The notes under the pieces: generated by a model
What the model was told of the DNA's origin: nothing
The model's input: only the letters and a program-made list of their open reading frames with translations
Database searches by the model: none
Position numbers and translations under genes: made by a program
NCBI RefSeq assembly: GCF_024746795.1
Contig: NZ_CP080524.1
Coordinates: forward strand, 1,240,001-1,304,000
Origin: Mesorhizobium sp. AR10
GTDB lineage: Bacteria > Pseudomonadota > Alphaproteobacteria > Rhizobiales > Rhizobiaceae
DNA: 64,000 bases
Direction of reading: 5' to 3'
Part shown: positions 1 through 8,507 of the stretch, piece by piece
Position numbering within the stretch: position 1 is the first letter of the stretch
How the letters are laid out: every line of letters begins with the position of its first letter

Positions 1-1
1 C

Positions 2-103
2 TGCCACACCATCATGAACTGCGCCCAGACTTGTCCGAAGGGATTGAACCCGGCCAAGGCGATCGCCGAGATCAAGAAGATGATGGTGGAGAGAAGGGTC
101 TGA
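2..103 (+). CDS. sdhB: Succinate dehydrogenase iron-sulfur subunit, C-terminal end (partial)
   Basis: The reading frame open at the left edge gives 33 residues ([17 protein letters not shown] at its start) and ends at a TGA. The Cys-x5-Cys-x3-Cys-Pro-Lys-Gly-Leu-Asn-Pro pattern is the end of the C-terminal ferredoxin domain of SdhB, which carries electrons from SdhA through iron-sulfur centres to ubiquinone in complex II. Only the last seventh or so of the protein is in the window. The rest of the sdh operon should lie to the left. Confidence 0.88.
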   Translation, partial: CHTIMNCAQTCPKGLNPAKAIAEIKKMMVERRV

Positions 104-177
104 ACAGAGGTGATTGCCGACGAGATTGTCGTCCGCAGCGATCCTTCCCACCCCCTTCCGGACATCTCCCCCGCAAG

Positions 178-1339
178 GGGCCTGTTGCAAAATTGGCTGG
201 TTGTGATTCCCTGTTTTTGACAGGAGGATCGTTCGATGACGACGAAGCCGAGCGGGCAGTTCAGTTTTGTGGAGGCTCTGCTTCCGCAGGGTCTTGGTCG
301 GAGCGGGCGGCTGGACCGGCTGTCGTCGCTTGTGAAGTGGTATCGCTTCGAGAAGATCCTGGCGCGGCTGCGCTCGCCCGGCGGCCCGGGCCGTCCTGCC
401 TACAGTTCGCTGGTGATGTTCAAGGCACTGCTTCTGCAGTCCTTGTACGGGCTGTCGGACAGCGAGTTGGAGGAGGCGCTCGCCGATCGGCTGTCGTTTC
501 GGCGCTTCGTCGGCCTGACGCTCGAGGAGACGGTGCCCGACCACACCACGCTCAACCGCTTTCGCAATCTTCTCGTCGAGGCCGGGCTTCTGGAGAAGCT
601 GTTCGGCGAACTGGACCATCAGCTGGACAAGGCGGGGCTGATCCTGCGGCGCGGCACGATGCTCGACGCCACCGTTATCGAGACGGCAGCGGCACGGCCG
701 CCCAGTGGAGCGGCGCAAGAGGCTGGCGATCCCGATGCCGGCTTCACGCGCCGGCAGGGCAAGCCTGGCTCCTCCTATGGCTACAAGGCGCATGTCGGCG
801 TCGACCAGGGGTCCGGCCTGATCCGCCGGGTGAGGACGACGGCGGCCAACGTCAACGACACGGTGGAAGCAGACCATCTCATCTGTGGCGACGAAGGCGC
901 GGTGTTGGCGGATGCGGCCTATCATACCAAGGCGCGCGAGTTGTCGCTGAAGGAGCGTGGGATCAAGCCGCGGCTGATGCGGCGGGCCAACAAGCATCAT
1001 CCGCAATTGCCGGCGCGCCTGCAGCGCTTCAACCGGCTGATCGCGCGGCAGCGTTTCGCTGTCGAGACCACCTTTGCCACATGGAAGAACCGCATGCGGC
1101 TTCGCGCCATCCGCTATCGCGGCTTGGCCAAGGCGGCTGGGCAGGTTCTCATCGCCGTCATGGCCTTCAACATGCGCCGCTGGGTGACGCTGGCGACCTG
1201 ATCCAGGGCCGCACTGCGCCCGAAATCCGCCCAACACGCCAAACCCTAACCCATCCGGCGACAGGCCCGCGCCGAAGGGCACTCCGAATTGGCCCTTACT
1301 TCTCCTCTTGCCCTCCCACCCTAGTAACGCAACAGGCCC
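178..1339 (+). mobile_element. IS5-family insertion sequence, complete
   Basis: An intact DDE transposase gene is bounded by perfect 11-bp terminal inverted repeats, GGGCCTGTTGC at 178-188 and its complement at 1329-1339. The pentamer GCAAG lies directly outside both ends (173-177 and 1340-1344) and is a candidate target duplication. Removing the element and one pentamer rejoins a palindrome of the form CTCCCC-x-CGCAAG-GGGAGAG. This supports insertion into an existing intergenic repeat after sdhB. The exact ends and duplication length are read by eye; an end shifted by a base or two is possible. Confidence 0.85.
236..1201 (+). CDS. IS5-family transposase (DDE)
   Basis: This 321-residue protein has the IS5 layout: an N-terminal helical DNA-binding region (MFKALLLQSLYGLSDSELE, DHTTLNRFRN) followed by a DDE catalytic domain. 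The acidic residues are seen in MLDATVIET, LADAAYHTK and the YREK-like end RFAVETTFATWKNRMRLRAIRY. It catalyses cut-and-paste or copy transposition of the surrounding element. A strong ribosome binding site (AGGAGGA) lies 6 bases before the ATG. No frameshift or stop interrupts it, so it may be active. Confidence 0.93.
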   Translation: MTTKPSGQFSFVEALLPQGLGRSGRLDRLSSLVKWYRFEKILARLRSPGGPGRPAYSSLVMFKALLLQSLYGLSDSELEEALADRLSFRRFVGLTLEETVPDHTTLNRFRNLLVEAGLLEKLFGELDHQLDKAGLILRRGTMLDATVIETAAARPPSGAAQEAGDPDAGFTRRQGKPGSSYGYKAHVGVDQGSGLIRRVRTTAANVNDTVEADHLICGDEGAVLADAAYHTKARELSLKERGIKPRLMRRANKHHPQLPARLQRFNRLIARQRFAVETTFATWKNRMRLRAIRYRGLAKAAGQVLIAVMAFNMRRWVTLAT

Positions 1340-1501
1340 GCAAGGGGAGAGATTGGCCGTCATCCCGGCTTTCGCTAATCTCTGACGTTACGAAAATGGA
1401 TCGACAGCGCTGAAGCTACTGATCTCCCCCCTTGCGGGGGAGATGCCCGGCAGGGCAGAGGGGATGCTGTCCCTCCGGCCTCAGAAAGGATAGCCAACCC
1501 A
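1202..1501. other. Right part of the IS element and sdhB/yceH intergenic DNA
   Basis: The first 138 bases are the non-coding right end of the IS element. The rest is intergenic DNA that would have followed sdhB directly before the insertion. It holds a GC-rich palindrome (listed separately) and the yceH leader. I see no gene in it. Confidence 0.7.
1421..1463. repeat. Intergenic palindrome (ATCTCCCC...GGGGAGAT type)
   Basis: The arms ATCTCCCC (1422-1429) and GGGGAGAT (1437-1444) form a hairpin followed by a short CCGGCAGGGCAG tail. An inverted copy of the same unit, split by the IS element, lies at 152-177 plus 1345-1352. Such units are common between genes in rhizobia. The function is unknown; possibilities are a terminator or an mRNA-stabilising hairpin. 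Confidence 0.6.
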
Positions 1502-2131
1502 ATGAGCGAAGACCTTCCCATCCTTTCCCCCGCCGAAGCCCGCGTGCTCGGCTGCCTGATCGAGAAGAAGGAGCTGACGCCCGATGTCTATCCGCTGACG
1601 CTCAATGCCGCGCATGCCGCCGCCAACCAGAAAACGGCGCGCGAGCCGGTGATGGCGCTGGAGCAGGTCGAGGTGCACCGGGGGCTGAAGCTGCTCGAAC
1701 AGAAGGGGCTGGTGCGGCAGATGTTCGGGTCGCGTGTCGAGCGCTACGAGCACCAGATGGCGCAGCGCTTCTCGCTGACCACGCCGCAGAGCGCCCTAGT
1801 CGGCTTGCTGTTGTTGCGCGGGGCGCAGACGGCACATGAACTGCTGGCTCGGGGCGAGCGGATGGCGCGGTTTTCGTCGATCGAAGAGCTGCGCGCTGAA
1901 CTCGACATGCTGATCGGCCGCCGGCCGCCGCTCGTCCAGGAAATCCCGCGCGGGCCAGGCCAGCGCGAGGACCGCTACGTGCATCTCCTCAGTGGCCCGG
2001 TGGATGTTGCAGCGCTTTCGGTGCAACGGAGTGCGTCGGCGATGCCCGCTTCCGACCTGGAAGCGAGATTGGAGGCGCTGGAGCAGGAAGTCGCCGCATT
2101 ACGCGCCCGCCTAGACGTGCTGGGCGCGTAG
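1502..2131 (+). CDS. YceH family protein (DUF480)
   Basis: This 209-residue protein has the YceH/UPF0502 pattern: LSPAEARVLGCLIEKKELTPDVYPLTLNA near the N-terminus, then two winged-helix-like domains (HRGLKLLEQKGLVRQM; QSALVGLLLLRGAQTAHELL) and a C-terminal coiled coil (residues about 185-205). The biochemical role is not established. Winged helices suggest DNA binding or protein contacts. It is a single gene with its own leader and no partner in the same direction nearby. Confidence 0.85.
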   Translation: MSEDLPILSPAEARVLGCLIEKKELTPDVYPLTLNAAHAAANQKTAREPVMALEQVEVHRGLKLLEQKGLVRQMFGSRVERYEHQMAQRFSLTTPQSALVGLLLLRGAQTAHELLARGERMARFSSIEELRAELDMLIGRRPPLVQEIPRGPGQREDRYVHLLSGPVDVAALSVQRSASAMPASDLEARLEALEQEVAALRARLDVLGA

Positions 2132-2184
2132 GGATCGGCGCGCCGCCGTGCGCGCCGGGTGTATTCACACGGGATGCGGCGTTC

Positions 2185-2610
2185 TCAACCAAGCTTGGCG
2201 TCGAGCGATACGTTGATGGCGCCGAGCGCCTTCGACACCGGGCAGCCGGCCTTGGCCTTTTCGGCCAATTCCTGGAACTTGGCGTCATCGATACCCGGCA
2301 CCTTGCCGACCACGGTAAGGGCACTGCCGGTGATCCCGGTTCCGGGAACCAGCGTCACCACCGCCTTGGCGTCGACCTGGTCGGCTGGCGTGCCATTCTC
2401 GGCCAGGAAATGCGAGAACTGCATGGCGAAGCAACCGGCATGGGCAGCGGCGATCAACTCTTCCGGATTGGTGCCGGATTTGCCGGTCTCATCTTCGAAG
2501 CGCGCCTTGAATGAATAGGGCGTGCCCTTCAGTGTTCCGCTCTGGCTGTCGAGCGTGCCCTTGCCCTCTTTCAAATTGCCTTTCCAGACTGCGTTTGCGG
2601 TGCGGTCCAT
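2185..2610 (-). CDS. OsmC family peroxiredoxin
   Basis: This 141-residue protein matches the OsmC subfamily. Both reactive cysteines are present, Cys60 in AAAHAGCFAM and Cys123 in KAGCPVSKALG, and the length is normal. It reduces organic hydroperoxides in the cytoplasm using thiol reductant. A ribosome binding site (GGAGG) precedes the ATG. It is convergent with yceH; the gap of 53 bases between them contains no clear terminator. Confidence 0.92.
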   Translation of the reverse strand: MDRTANAVWKGNLKEGKGTLDSQSGTLKGTPYSFKARFEDETGKSGTNPEELIAAAHAGCFAMQFSHFLAENGTPADQVDAKAVVTLVPGTGITGSALTVVGKVPGIDDAKFQELAEKAKAGCPVSKALGAINVSLDAKLG

Positions 2611-2832
2611 GGAGTCCTCCTTGATTGTCGCTGTTGCGCCGGCCGGGCGGCGGCGTTCCTGCCGACTATAGCGCGAGCGCGCCGGAAGGCCACCGCGCTG
2701 TTTGCGCAGTCACGTAATGTTGGCGGCGAGAGGCGAAATTCCTTTGAAAAATGTGCGTGCAAAAATGTCGGCTTCCATCCGGCCCGACCGTCCTGCGGGC
2801 GGCCACGGCATTCGTGGCGGATGGAGGTTCAC

Positions 2833-3054
2833 ATGGACAACCTGTTTTTTGCACTCTGGAAGAGGCCGGGTCGCAGGGCTGTGCGGCCCGAAGACTTCTG
2901 GCTGCATCCGCCGCCTTCCGGCCTCGGCCGGCTGCTTGCGGCGGTCGCCATCATCGGGATTGCGGCATGCCTTCTCGACCATGCGGCGACCGTCAAGGGC
3001 GCGGCTGACTCCGTCGTTGCCGCATCCTATGGTTCGTCACAACAAGGGAGATAG
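2833..3054 (+). CDS. Small membrane protein, unknown function
   Basis: The open frame encodes about 73 residues starting MDNLFFALWKRPG. The start at 2833 is chosen because GGAGG lies 7 bases before it; an in-frame ATG 12 bases upstream has no such site. One hydrophobic segment (GRLLAAVAIIGIAACLLDHAA, residues about 31-51) predicts a single-pass membrane protein. The stop is 2 bases before the next ATG, so it is probably co-transcribed with the YciI-like gene. I recognise no family. Confidence 0.5.
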   Translation: MDNLFFALWKRPGRRAVRPEDFWLHPPPSGLGRLLAAVAIIGIAACLLDHAATVKGAADSVVAASYGSSQQGR

Positions 3055-3056
3055 AG

Positions 3057-3413
3057 ATGCAATATGTTTGCCTGGTCTACGGCGAGGAAAAAGACCTCTA
3101 TGCACTGACACCGGAGGGATCGGCCAAGCTCGACGCCGATTCGCTGGCCTATGACAGGTCGCTGGAAAAACGCGGCCTCCTGATCATCGCCCAGGCGCTG
3201 CAATCGGTGAAGACGTCGAAAACCGTGCGGCGGCGCAAGGGCAAGCGGCTGGTCACCGACGGTCCCTTCGCCGAGACCAAGGAGCAATTGCTCGGCTTCG
3301 TCATGATCGAGGCGAAGGATCTCGACGAAGCACTGGAGATCGCCGACGGGATTCCGCTGGCCGAAATCGGCACCATCGAGGTCCGGGCGGTCTACGACGT
3401 GCCGGGGTCATGA
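3057..3413 (+). CDS. YciI/YCII-related domain protein (DGPF type)
   Basis: This 118-residue protein has the hallmark DGPFAETKEQLLG motif (residues about 68-80) and the N-terminal MQYVCLVYGEE strand of DGPF/YCII proteins. The family has a ferredoxin-like fold and is often linked to ECF sigma factors, but none is present here. Its activity is unproven. It follows the small membrane gene with 2 bases between them. Confidence 0.85.
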   Translation: MQYVCLVYGEEKDLYALTPEGSAKLDADSLAYDRSLEKRGLLIIAQALQSVKTSKTVRRRKGKRLVTDGPFAETKEQLLGFVMIEAKDLDEALEIADGIPLAEIGTIEVRAVYDVPGS

Positions 3414-3527
3414 TGCGCCGAAATCCTGTTTACGGCGGTATGCTGGTCTGACAGTCGGGTCGGCTGCCGTCGCTTGCAGCGGCCACCAAATAGTCTGAGG
3501 GAAGACCGTTAGTCTTGGAGGTGGAAG

Positions 3528-4601
3528 ATGAGCGTTGCGCTGGTGACCGGTTCTGGCGGGCTGGTCGGCTCCGAGTCGGTCGAGTATCTCCTGGAGAAGG
3601 GCCTGGATGTCGTCGGCATCGACAATGACATGCGGTCCTATTTCTTCGGAGAGGAGGCATCGACGAAATGGCGCGTCGCCGAACTGGAAAAGAGGCACAA
3701 GCGCTACCGGCACCAGTCGATCGACATCCGCGATTTCGAGGCGCTGGAGAAACTGTTCAGCGAAATCGGCCAGGACCTGGTCGTCGTCATTCATGCAGCG
3801 GCGCAGCCTTCGCATGACTGGGCGGTCAAGGAGCCCTTCACCGATTTCGGGGTGAATGCGGTCGGTACGCTCAACATGCTGGAGGCGACACGCCGCCATG
3901 CCGCACAGGCTGCCTTCATCTTCATGTCAACGAACAAGGTCTATGGCGACACGCCGAATTTCCTGCCGCTGGTTGAGCGGGAGACGCGCTGGGAAATCGA
4001 CGAAAGTCACCAGTACTTCGCCCGTGGCATCGATGAGAGCATGAGCATCGACCAATGCACGCACAGCCTGTTCGGCGCATCGAAGGTGTCGGCCGATGTG
4101 CTGGTGCAGGAATATGGTCGCTATTTCCAGATGAACACGGCCTGCTTTCGTGGAGGATGTCTGACCGGCGGCGGCCATTCCGGCTCGCAGCTTCACGGGT
4201 TCCTCGCCTATTTGATGAAATGCACCGTCACAGGCGCGCCCTACACCGTGTTCGGCTACAAGGGCAAACAGGTCCGCGACAACCTCCACGCTCATGATCT
4301 TGTCAACGCGCTGTGGCAGTTTGCGTCCGACCCGAAGCCGGCTCGGGTCTACAACATCGGCGGAGGCCGTTTCGCCAATTGCTCGATGATGGAAGCGATC
4401 GAGATTTGCCAACGGATTTCCGCCAACAGGCTGAACTATGTCAGTTCCGACCACAATCGTGTTGGTGACCATATCTGGTGGATCAGCGATATTTCGGCCT
4501 TCCAGGCCGATTATCCCAACTACAGGCTTCAATACGACATCGAGGCCACGCTTCAGGATATCCATGATGCCGGCAAACCGCGCTGGATCCGGGGCGGGTG
4601 A
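3528..4601 (+). CDS. NAD-dependent epimerase/dehydratase (extended SDR, CDP-tyvelose/paratose epimerase-like)
   Basis: This 357-residue extended SDR starts with the Rossmann nucleotide-binding loop TGSGGLVGS (residues 7-15), then [14 protein letters not shown], resembling CDP-paratose/tyvelose 2-epimerase-like enzymes. The Ser/Thr region [10 protein letters not shown] is present. At the expected YxxxK catalytic site the protein reads [10 protein letters not shown], so the Tyr is Phe while the Lys is kept. The likely substrate is a nucleotide sugar; the exact one cannot be told. GGAGG lies 7 bases before the ATG. It is convergent with the carbamoyltransferase gene 32 bases away. Confidence 0.82.
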   Translation: MSVALVTGSGGLVGSESVEYLLEKGLDVVGIDNDMRSYFFGEEASTKWRVAELEKRHKRYRHQSIDIRDFEALEKLFSEIGQDLVVVIHAAAQPSHDWAVKEPFTDFGVNAVGTLNMLEATRRHAAQAAFIFMSTNKVYGDTPNFLPLVERETRWEIDESHQYFARGIDESMSIDQCTHSLFGASKVSADVLVQEYGRYFQMNTACFRGGCLTGGGHSGSQLHGFLAYLMKCTVTGAPYTVFGYKGKQVRDNLHAHDLVNALWQFASDPKPARVYNIGGGRFANCSMMEAIEICQRISANRLNYVSSDHNRVGDHIWWISDISAFQADYPNYRLQYDIEATLQDIHDAGKPRWIRGG

Positions 4602-4633
4602 TTGATCGCCGCCATCCGGTTGTGCGTGGTGGG

Positions 4634-6370
4634 TCAGTTCACTGGCCGACGCTTCCGGAAGACCGTATCACCCAGAACCAACAGGTTGATGTCCGAGGTG
4701 AAGAACACGCCGAGAGCGTCTTCCGTGTCATGGATGATGGGGCGTCCCATGACGTTGAAGCTGGTGTTCAGCAGAATTGGCAGGCCGGTCTTGCGGTAGA
4801 ATGCCGAGATCAGCCCGTGGAAGAGCGGATTGGCCGCCTCAGTCACGCTCTGCAGGCGTCCGGTGTCATCCACGTGGCGCACTCCGGCCGGCGCTCGCCC
4901 CGGCAGCCATTTCAAAGTTCGCTCCATGTAGGGGGATTCGGCGTAATCCTGGAAATAGTCTGGTCCAAATTCGTGCAGAATGCTTGGAGCAAAGGGGCGA
5001 AATTCCTCGCGGAACTTGACGGCTGCGTTCAGCCGGTCGCGTATGTCAGGCGAGCGCGGATCGGCCAAAATCGAGCGGTTGCCAAGCGCGCGCGGTCCAA
5101 ACTCGGCACGCCCCTGCATGAAACCGACGATCGACCCGCTCGCAAGCTCGCCGGCGACGAACTCGGACAGCTGATCAGAATTCTCGGCGCTCAAGCACGG
5201 TTCGACGCCGTATTTGCGAAGCCGTTCCAGCGACTCTTCCGTCCGCACGGAGCCCAGATAAGGCGTGGAGAACCTGGGCACACGCTGGTCAGGGTGCGCC
5301 GCCTGCCAAGCCAAAAGGGCAGCCCCCACAGAGTTCCCGTCGTCGCCGGGCGCCATAGGCACGTGCAACTTGGTATAGGGGGTCGATACCAGGATTTTCC
5401 CGTTCGCGCTTGAATTCAGCGCGCAGCCACCGGTGAAGATCAAGTTTTGCCCTCCCCAGCGCCCGTGCGCCATGGTCAGGAATTCGAACAGAACGTCCTC
5501 GAAGACTTTCTGGGCGGTAAACGCCAGGTCCGCATTCGCAAGATGACCGGCCTGGCGACGCGGCAGCAGGTGGCCGACTACGGCCGCATAGTCTCGCGAG
5601 AGTGACAAATGTCCGCCATTCACTTTCACCGCCGACCGCATGCGGCGGTAAAGTTCGGCGTCGAGCTTACCGTAGGCGGCAAGTCCCATCAGCTTCCATT
5701 CCTCGCCGGCCAGTGGATCGAATCCAGCGGCAAAGCAGACCTGGCTGTAGAAAATGCCGAGGCTTGCGAGATTCGCGAAGCCGGGCGTATCCAGGCGCTT
5801 GAGCTTTCCGTCGCGAAACGAAAAGACGGATGTGCTCGAACCCTCGCCCATGCCGTCCATCACCACGCAGAGCGCTTCGTCGAAAGGGCTCGAAAAAGCG
5901 GCGGTCGCGGCGTGGCAGAGGTGATGGTTCCAGCCCTTCTTTTTCAGCCGACTGCGAAACCCGTTCCGTTCCGTGAGACGCAGTTCGAGGTTCAGCAGCA
6001 GGTCGGCCACGGACGTGGGCGCACGGTAAAGCCCGTGATGAAAAATCCATCCCCGCGCGAGCTTCGCCTCGAGATCGGACCCGCCCATGCGCTCGAGGGC
6101 CGCGAGGCCCCAGCGGCTCAGATGCGCGAGATATTTGACCGAGCGCAGCGCGGTGTTCGACCACGTCAGGTTGGCGGAGACCTGTTCCGCATGCACATAT
6201 TTGTCGAGGATGGGCTCGATCAGGCCAAGGGCGTCGGGCGGCGCGTGCCAGCCGCGCTTGTACTTCAGGGTGCGCTCGTTGGCCTGCGCGAACAGCACTT
6301 CGCCGTCGTCGTCGACCACCGCAATCGCGGGATCGTGCTGAGAACAGGAAAAGCCCAGATATATCGTCAA
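4634..6370 (-). CDS. Carbamoyltransferase (NodU/CmcH family)
   Basis: At 578 residues this is a full-length NodU/CmcH-type enzyme. The N-terminal domain has the Kae1-like fold with HHLCHAATAAFSSPF, VVMDGMGEGSSTSVF and FTGGCALNSSANGKI. The C-terminal domain has FMQGRAEFGPRALGNRSILADPR. The family transfers carbamoyl from carbamoyl phosphate, through carbamoyl-adenylate, to a hydroxyl group of a sugar or other small molecule. Its start overlaps the stop of the upstream glycosyltransferase in an ATGA, so the two are translationally coupled. The acceptor is unknown; Nod factor is only one possibility and no nod genes are in the window. Confidence 0.92.
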   Translation of the reverse strand: MTIYLGFSCSQHDPAIAVVDDDGEVLFAQANERTLKYKRGWHAPPDALGLIEPILDKYVHAEQVSANLTWSNTALRSVKYLAHLSRWGLAALERMGGSDLEAKLARGWIFHHGLYRAPTSVADLLLNLELRLTERNGFRSRLKKKGWNHHLCHAATAAFSSPFDEALCVVMDGMGEGSSTSVFSFRDGKLKRLDTPGFANLASLGIFYSQVCFAAGFDPLAGEEWKLMGLAAYGKLDAELYRRMRSAVKVNGGHLSLSRDYAAVVGHLLPRRQAGHLANADLAFTAQKVFEDVLFEFLTMAHGRWGGQNLIFTGGCALNSSANGKILVSTPYTKLHVPMAPGDDGNSVGAALLAWQAAHPDQRVPRFSTPYLGSVRTEESLERLRKYGVEPCLSAENSDQLSEFVAGELASGSIVGFMQGRAEFGPRALGNRSILADPRSPDIRDRLNAAVKFREEFRPFAPSILHEFGPDYFQDYAESPYMERTLKWLPGRAPAGVRHVDDTGRLQSVTEAANPLFHGLISAFYRKTGLPILLNTSFNVMGRPIIHDTEDALGVFFTSDINLLVLGDTVFRKRRPVN

Positions 6371-7569
6371 CGCCCCGTCCCCAAGGCTTCCATGATCACG
6401 TTCACGCCCGCCGGCGCGCCTCCGGCCTTCGCCAGCAGATCGTGTATCCTGGCCCAGGGATAGTCACGGCTCTTGACCGTCTCGAGAGCGCGGGCGATCG
6501 CCCGCGCATCCAACTCGCGGCCACGCGGCAGGCGAATCCCGAAACCCTGTTCTTCGAGCTGGCTGGCCAACACTTTCTGGTCGGCAATGGTCGGAATGAA
6601 CAGAGCGGGCTTGGAATAGCGGACCGTTTCCCATGTCGTCGCCATCCCGGCGTGATGGATGACGACGTCGGCACCGATAATCAGCGCCTCCATGTCACTG
6701 ACACTGTCCAACACGGTTGCCTTCTGTCCGCGATGCGCGGCCTCGAGCGCTTTCGTGACGGTCTCCAGATGCTGCCGGTCCACCTTTCCGCCGCACTGGG
6801 CGACGACCGAATATCCGGCAAGGAAGGCGCCCCGAATGGCTGCTTCGAAACGCCTGGTATCGTTGTTTGAAAGCGTGCCGAATGTGATCAGGGCGTAGCC
6901 CCGCGAGGCGGGTGGCTCGAAGCGACGACCCTCATTGATCGTCGGTCCGATATAGTGGCGCGGGACGTCGCCCAAGGGGTCGCCCACTTGCAGTTCCCTA
7001 AGGCAGAACACCAGTTCACACAGCGGCGGCGCCAATCTGCGCCAGGAGCGCTCCACGCCATACACTTCCTGCAACGAGGCGGCGAACCTGAACCTGACCA
7101 TTTCGCGCAGAAGGGCAGGCGTGCCGTAGAGAACGTCTTTCGCCAGCTTTGCGTAGCCATCTTCGCGGCGCATCCGGCGCTGTGTCGCCGGGTTGAAGAC
7201 GAGGGTCGGGACCGTGTGGATTCTTGGAATACCAAGCGCGGTGCCGATCCGGCTTGCCCAGAACGCCATGAAGTCCTGCAGGATCAGCCGTGGTGACAGG
7301 GCCGCGACCTCAGGCAACAGCTTTGCATGGATTGTCTGCGAGGCACGAATAAGGTCAGCGCCCATCTGCAGCAAATTGAAGTCGGGAGCGTCGATATCGT
7401 AGTCGACGTCAGGATAGGGCAAGAACTGCGCCCCGGTGGACCGTATCGTGTTTTCAAATGTCTTGTGGCCGAAGCAGACGACCTTTTGCCCTTTGCCGAC
7501 AAGTCCGCCCAACAGGGGCAGCATCGGCTTGGTGTGCCCCATGGCAGGCGTCGTGAAGGCAACGATCAT
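6367..7569 (-). CDS. GT1-family glycosyltransferase (MGT/UGT-like)
   Basis: This 400-residue protein has the two-domain GT-B layout. The N-terminus MIVAFTTPAMGHTKPMLPL is the acceptor domain start, and the C-terminal donor-binding motif reads HHAGMATTWETVRYSKPALFIP with IADQ just after. That is the pattern of nucleotide-sugar transferases acting on small molecules. The start at 7569 is preferred over an upstream ATG because GAGAGGA lies before it and homology begins there. It is the first gene of a two-gene operon with the carbamoyltransferase, suggesting a glycosylated, carbamoylated product. Confidence 0.85.
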   Translation of the reverse strand: MIVAFTTPAMGHTKPMLPLLGGLVGKGQKVVCFGHKTFENTIRSTGAQFLPYPDVDYDIDAPDFNLLQMGADLIRASQTIHAKLLPEVAALSPRLILQDFMAFWASRIGTALGIPRIHTVPTLVFNPATQRRMRREDGYAKLAKDVLYGTPALLREMVRFRFAASLQEVYGVERSWRRLAPPLCELVFCLRELQVGDPLGDVPRHYIGPTINEGRRFEPPASRGYALITFGTLSNNDTRRFEAAIRGAFLAGYSVVAQCGGKVDRQHLETVTKALEAAHRGQKATVLDSVSDMEALIIGADVVIHHAGMATTWETVRYSKPALFIPTIADQKVLASQLEEQGFGIRLPRGRELDARAIARALETVKSRDYPWARIHDLLAKAGGAPAGVNVIMEALGTGR

Positions 7570-7817
7570 GCTGCAAGATATCCTCTCCGTCCGTAACGCC
7601 TGACCTGGTTTCCAGCCGCTCGTCCCGAAGATCATAGGGCTGTGTTGAAGTGTGTTGCAAATTTTCCGGCGACAGGGTTGTGGCATGCGGGCGGCCCCCC
7701 ACTTTCAGCAGAACAGACGCCAAGTTTGAATCGGATTTTCTTGATAGGACGCAACTCTTGCGTGTTGAAGCAAGCCGCGAGTTCCCTTATCGTCGCCCCG
7801 AATTCGGGGACCTCGGC

Positions 7818-8345
7818 ATGCCTTTCCTTGTTGCTATCCTTGGCGTCCTGGGAGCGGCGGCGTTCTGGTGGTATCGGATGAAGGCCATGAACGAAGCGGC
7901 GCGCGATGTTGCCGACGTCGTCGGGCGTGTGCAAGGCAACATCCGTCGCAAGAAACTGCGCAAACAGGCGGCGCTATCGCCGCTGACGGCGATCGACGAT
8001 CCGGTGGTGGCCGCTGCGACGCTGATCACCGCCATGGTGTCCGAGGACGGTCCGGTCCTGCCGAAGCGCGAAGCCGTCATCCGGTCGGTGATCTCGGAGA
8101 TTGCCGACAAGAAGAAGACCGACGAGGCGGTGATCTATGGCAAATGGGCGGCGGCACAGATCGACGACGCCACCATCGTCATCGACAAGTTGGCGCCGTT
8201 CCTGCGCGACCGTCTGGATGTCGCCGAGCGAAACGATTTGCTGCAGATGGTGAACCGCGCGGCCCAAGGCGGCGAGAAAAGCCTCGATATAGCCGACCAG
8301 CGCATGCTGCGGCTGCGGCAGAAGCTCGGCTTCGAAGTCAACTAG
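7818..8345 (+). CDS. Hypothetical membrane-anchored TerB-like protein
   Basis: The 175-residue protein starts with a hydrophobic segment (PFLVAILGVLGAAAFWWY, residues 2-19) followed by a basic region. The remaining part (VAAATLITAMVSEDGPVLPKREAVIRSVISE...) resembles the helical TerB fold, a weak match by eye. The ATG at 7818 has GGGGA 10 bases before it. The stop codon's last base is the first base of an inverted-repeat element. The function is unknown. Confidence 0.65.
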   Translation: MPFLVAILGVLGAAAFWWYRMKAMNEAARDVADVVGRVQGNIRRKKLRKQAALSPLTAIDDPVVAAATLITAMVSEDGPVLPKREAVIRSVISEIADKKKTDEAVIYGKWAAAQIDDATIVIDKLAPFLRDRLDVAERNDLLQMVNRAAQGGEKSLDIADQRMLRLRQKLGFEVN

Positions 8346-8487
8346 GGTGTGTTGATATTCAGGTGATGCCGGCCTGCGAACGGAGACTTCCTGCGCTTCC
8401 GGTACTCACGTACCCAAAAGTACGCTCCGTTCCGGTTCTCGGAACTCACCATTCTCGGCTCGGCCTGACTTGAATCTCAACACGCCC
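8345..8487. repeat. MITE-like inverted-repeat element, copy 1 (143 bp)
   Basis: The left end GTGTGTTGATATTCAGGT and the complement of the right end GCGTGTTGAGATTCAAGT form imperfect terminal inverted repeats of about 20 bp. Copy 2 is at 17207-17348 and a deleted copy 3 is at 26370-26421. The interior contains two direct GGCCTG hexamers (8371-8376 and 8462-8467). The element starts on the last base of the TAG of the preceding gene. There is no coding potential. Confidence 0.85.
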
Positions 8488-8507
8488 TGGCATGTCAGTG
8501 AGGCGGG

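Noticed and set aside
31..1413. A 460-residue open frame across the IS element in another reading frame
   Set aside because: It is antiphase to the clear transposase gene, runs through the terminal repeats and intergenic DNA, and its product is low in complexity and Arg/Gly-rich. It is a GC-skew artefact.
4598..5413. A 271-residue plus-strand frame opposite the carbamoyltransferase
   Set aside because: It lies fully within the carbamoyltransferase coding strand's complement and has no domain or ribosome binding site. The minus-strand gene has all family motifs.
5600..5900. Carbamoyltransferase as a nodulation gene (nodU)
   Set aside because: The family match is clear, but there are no nod-box-like promoters, nodABC or other symbiosis genes within the window. 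Naming it nodU would go beyond the evidence.
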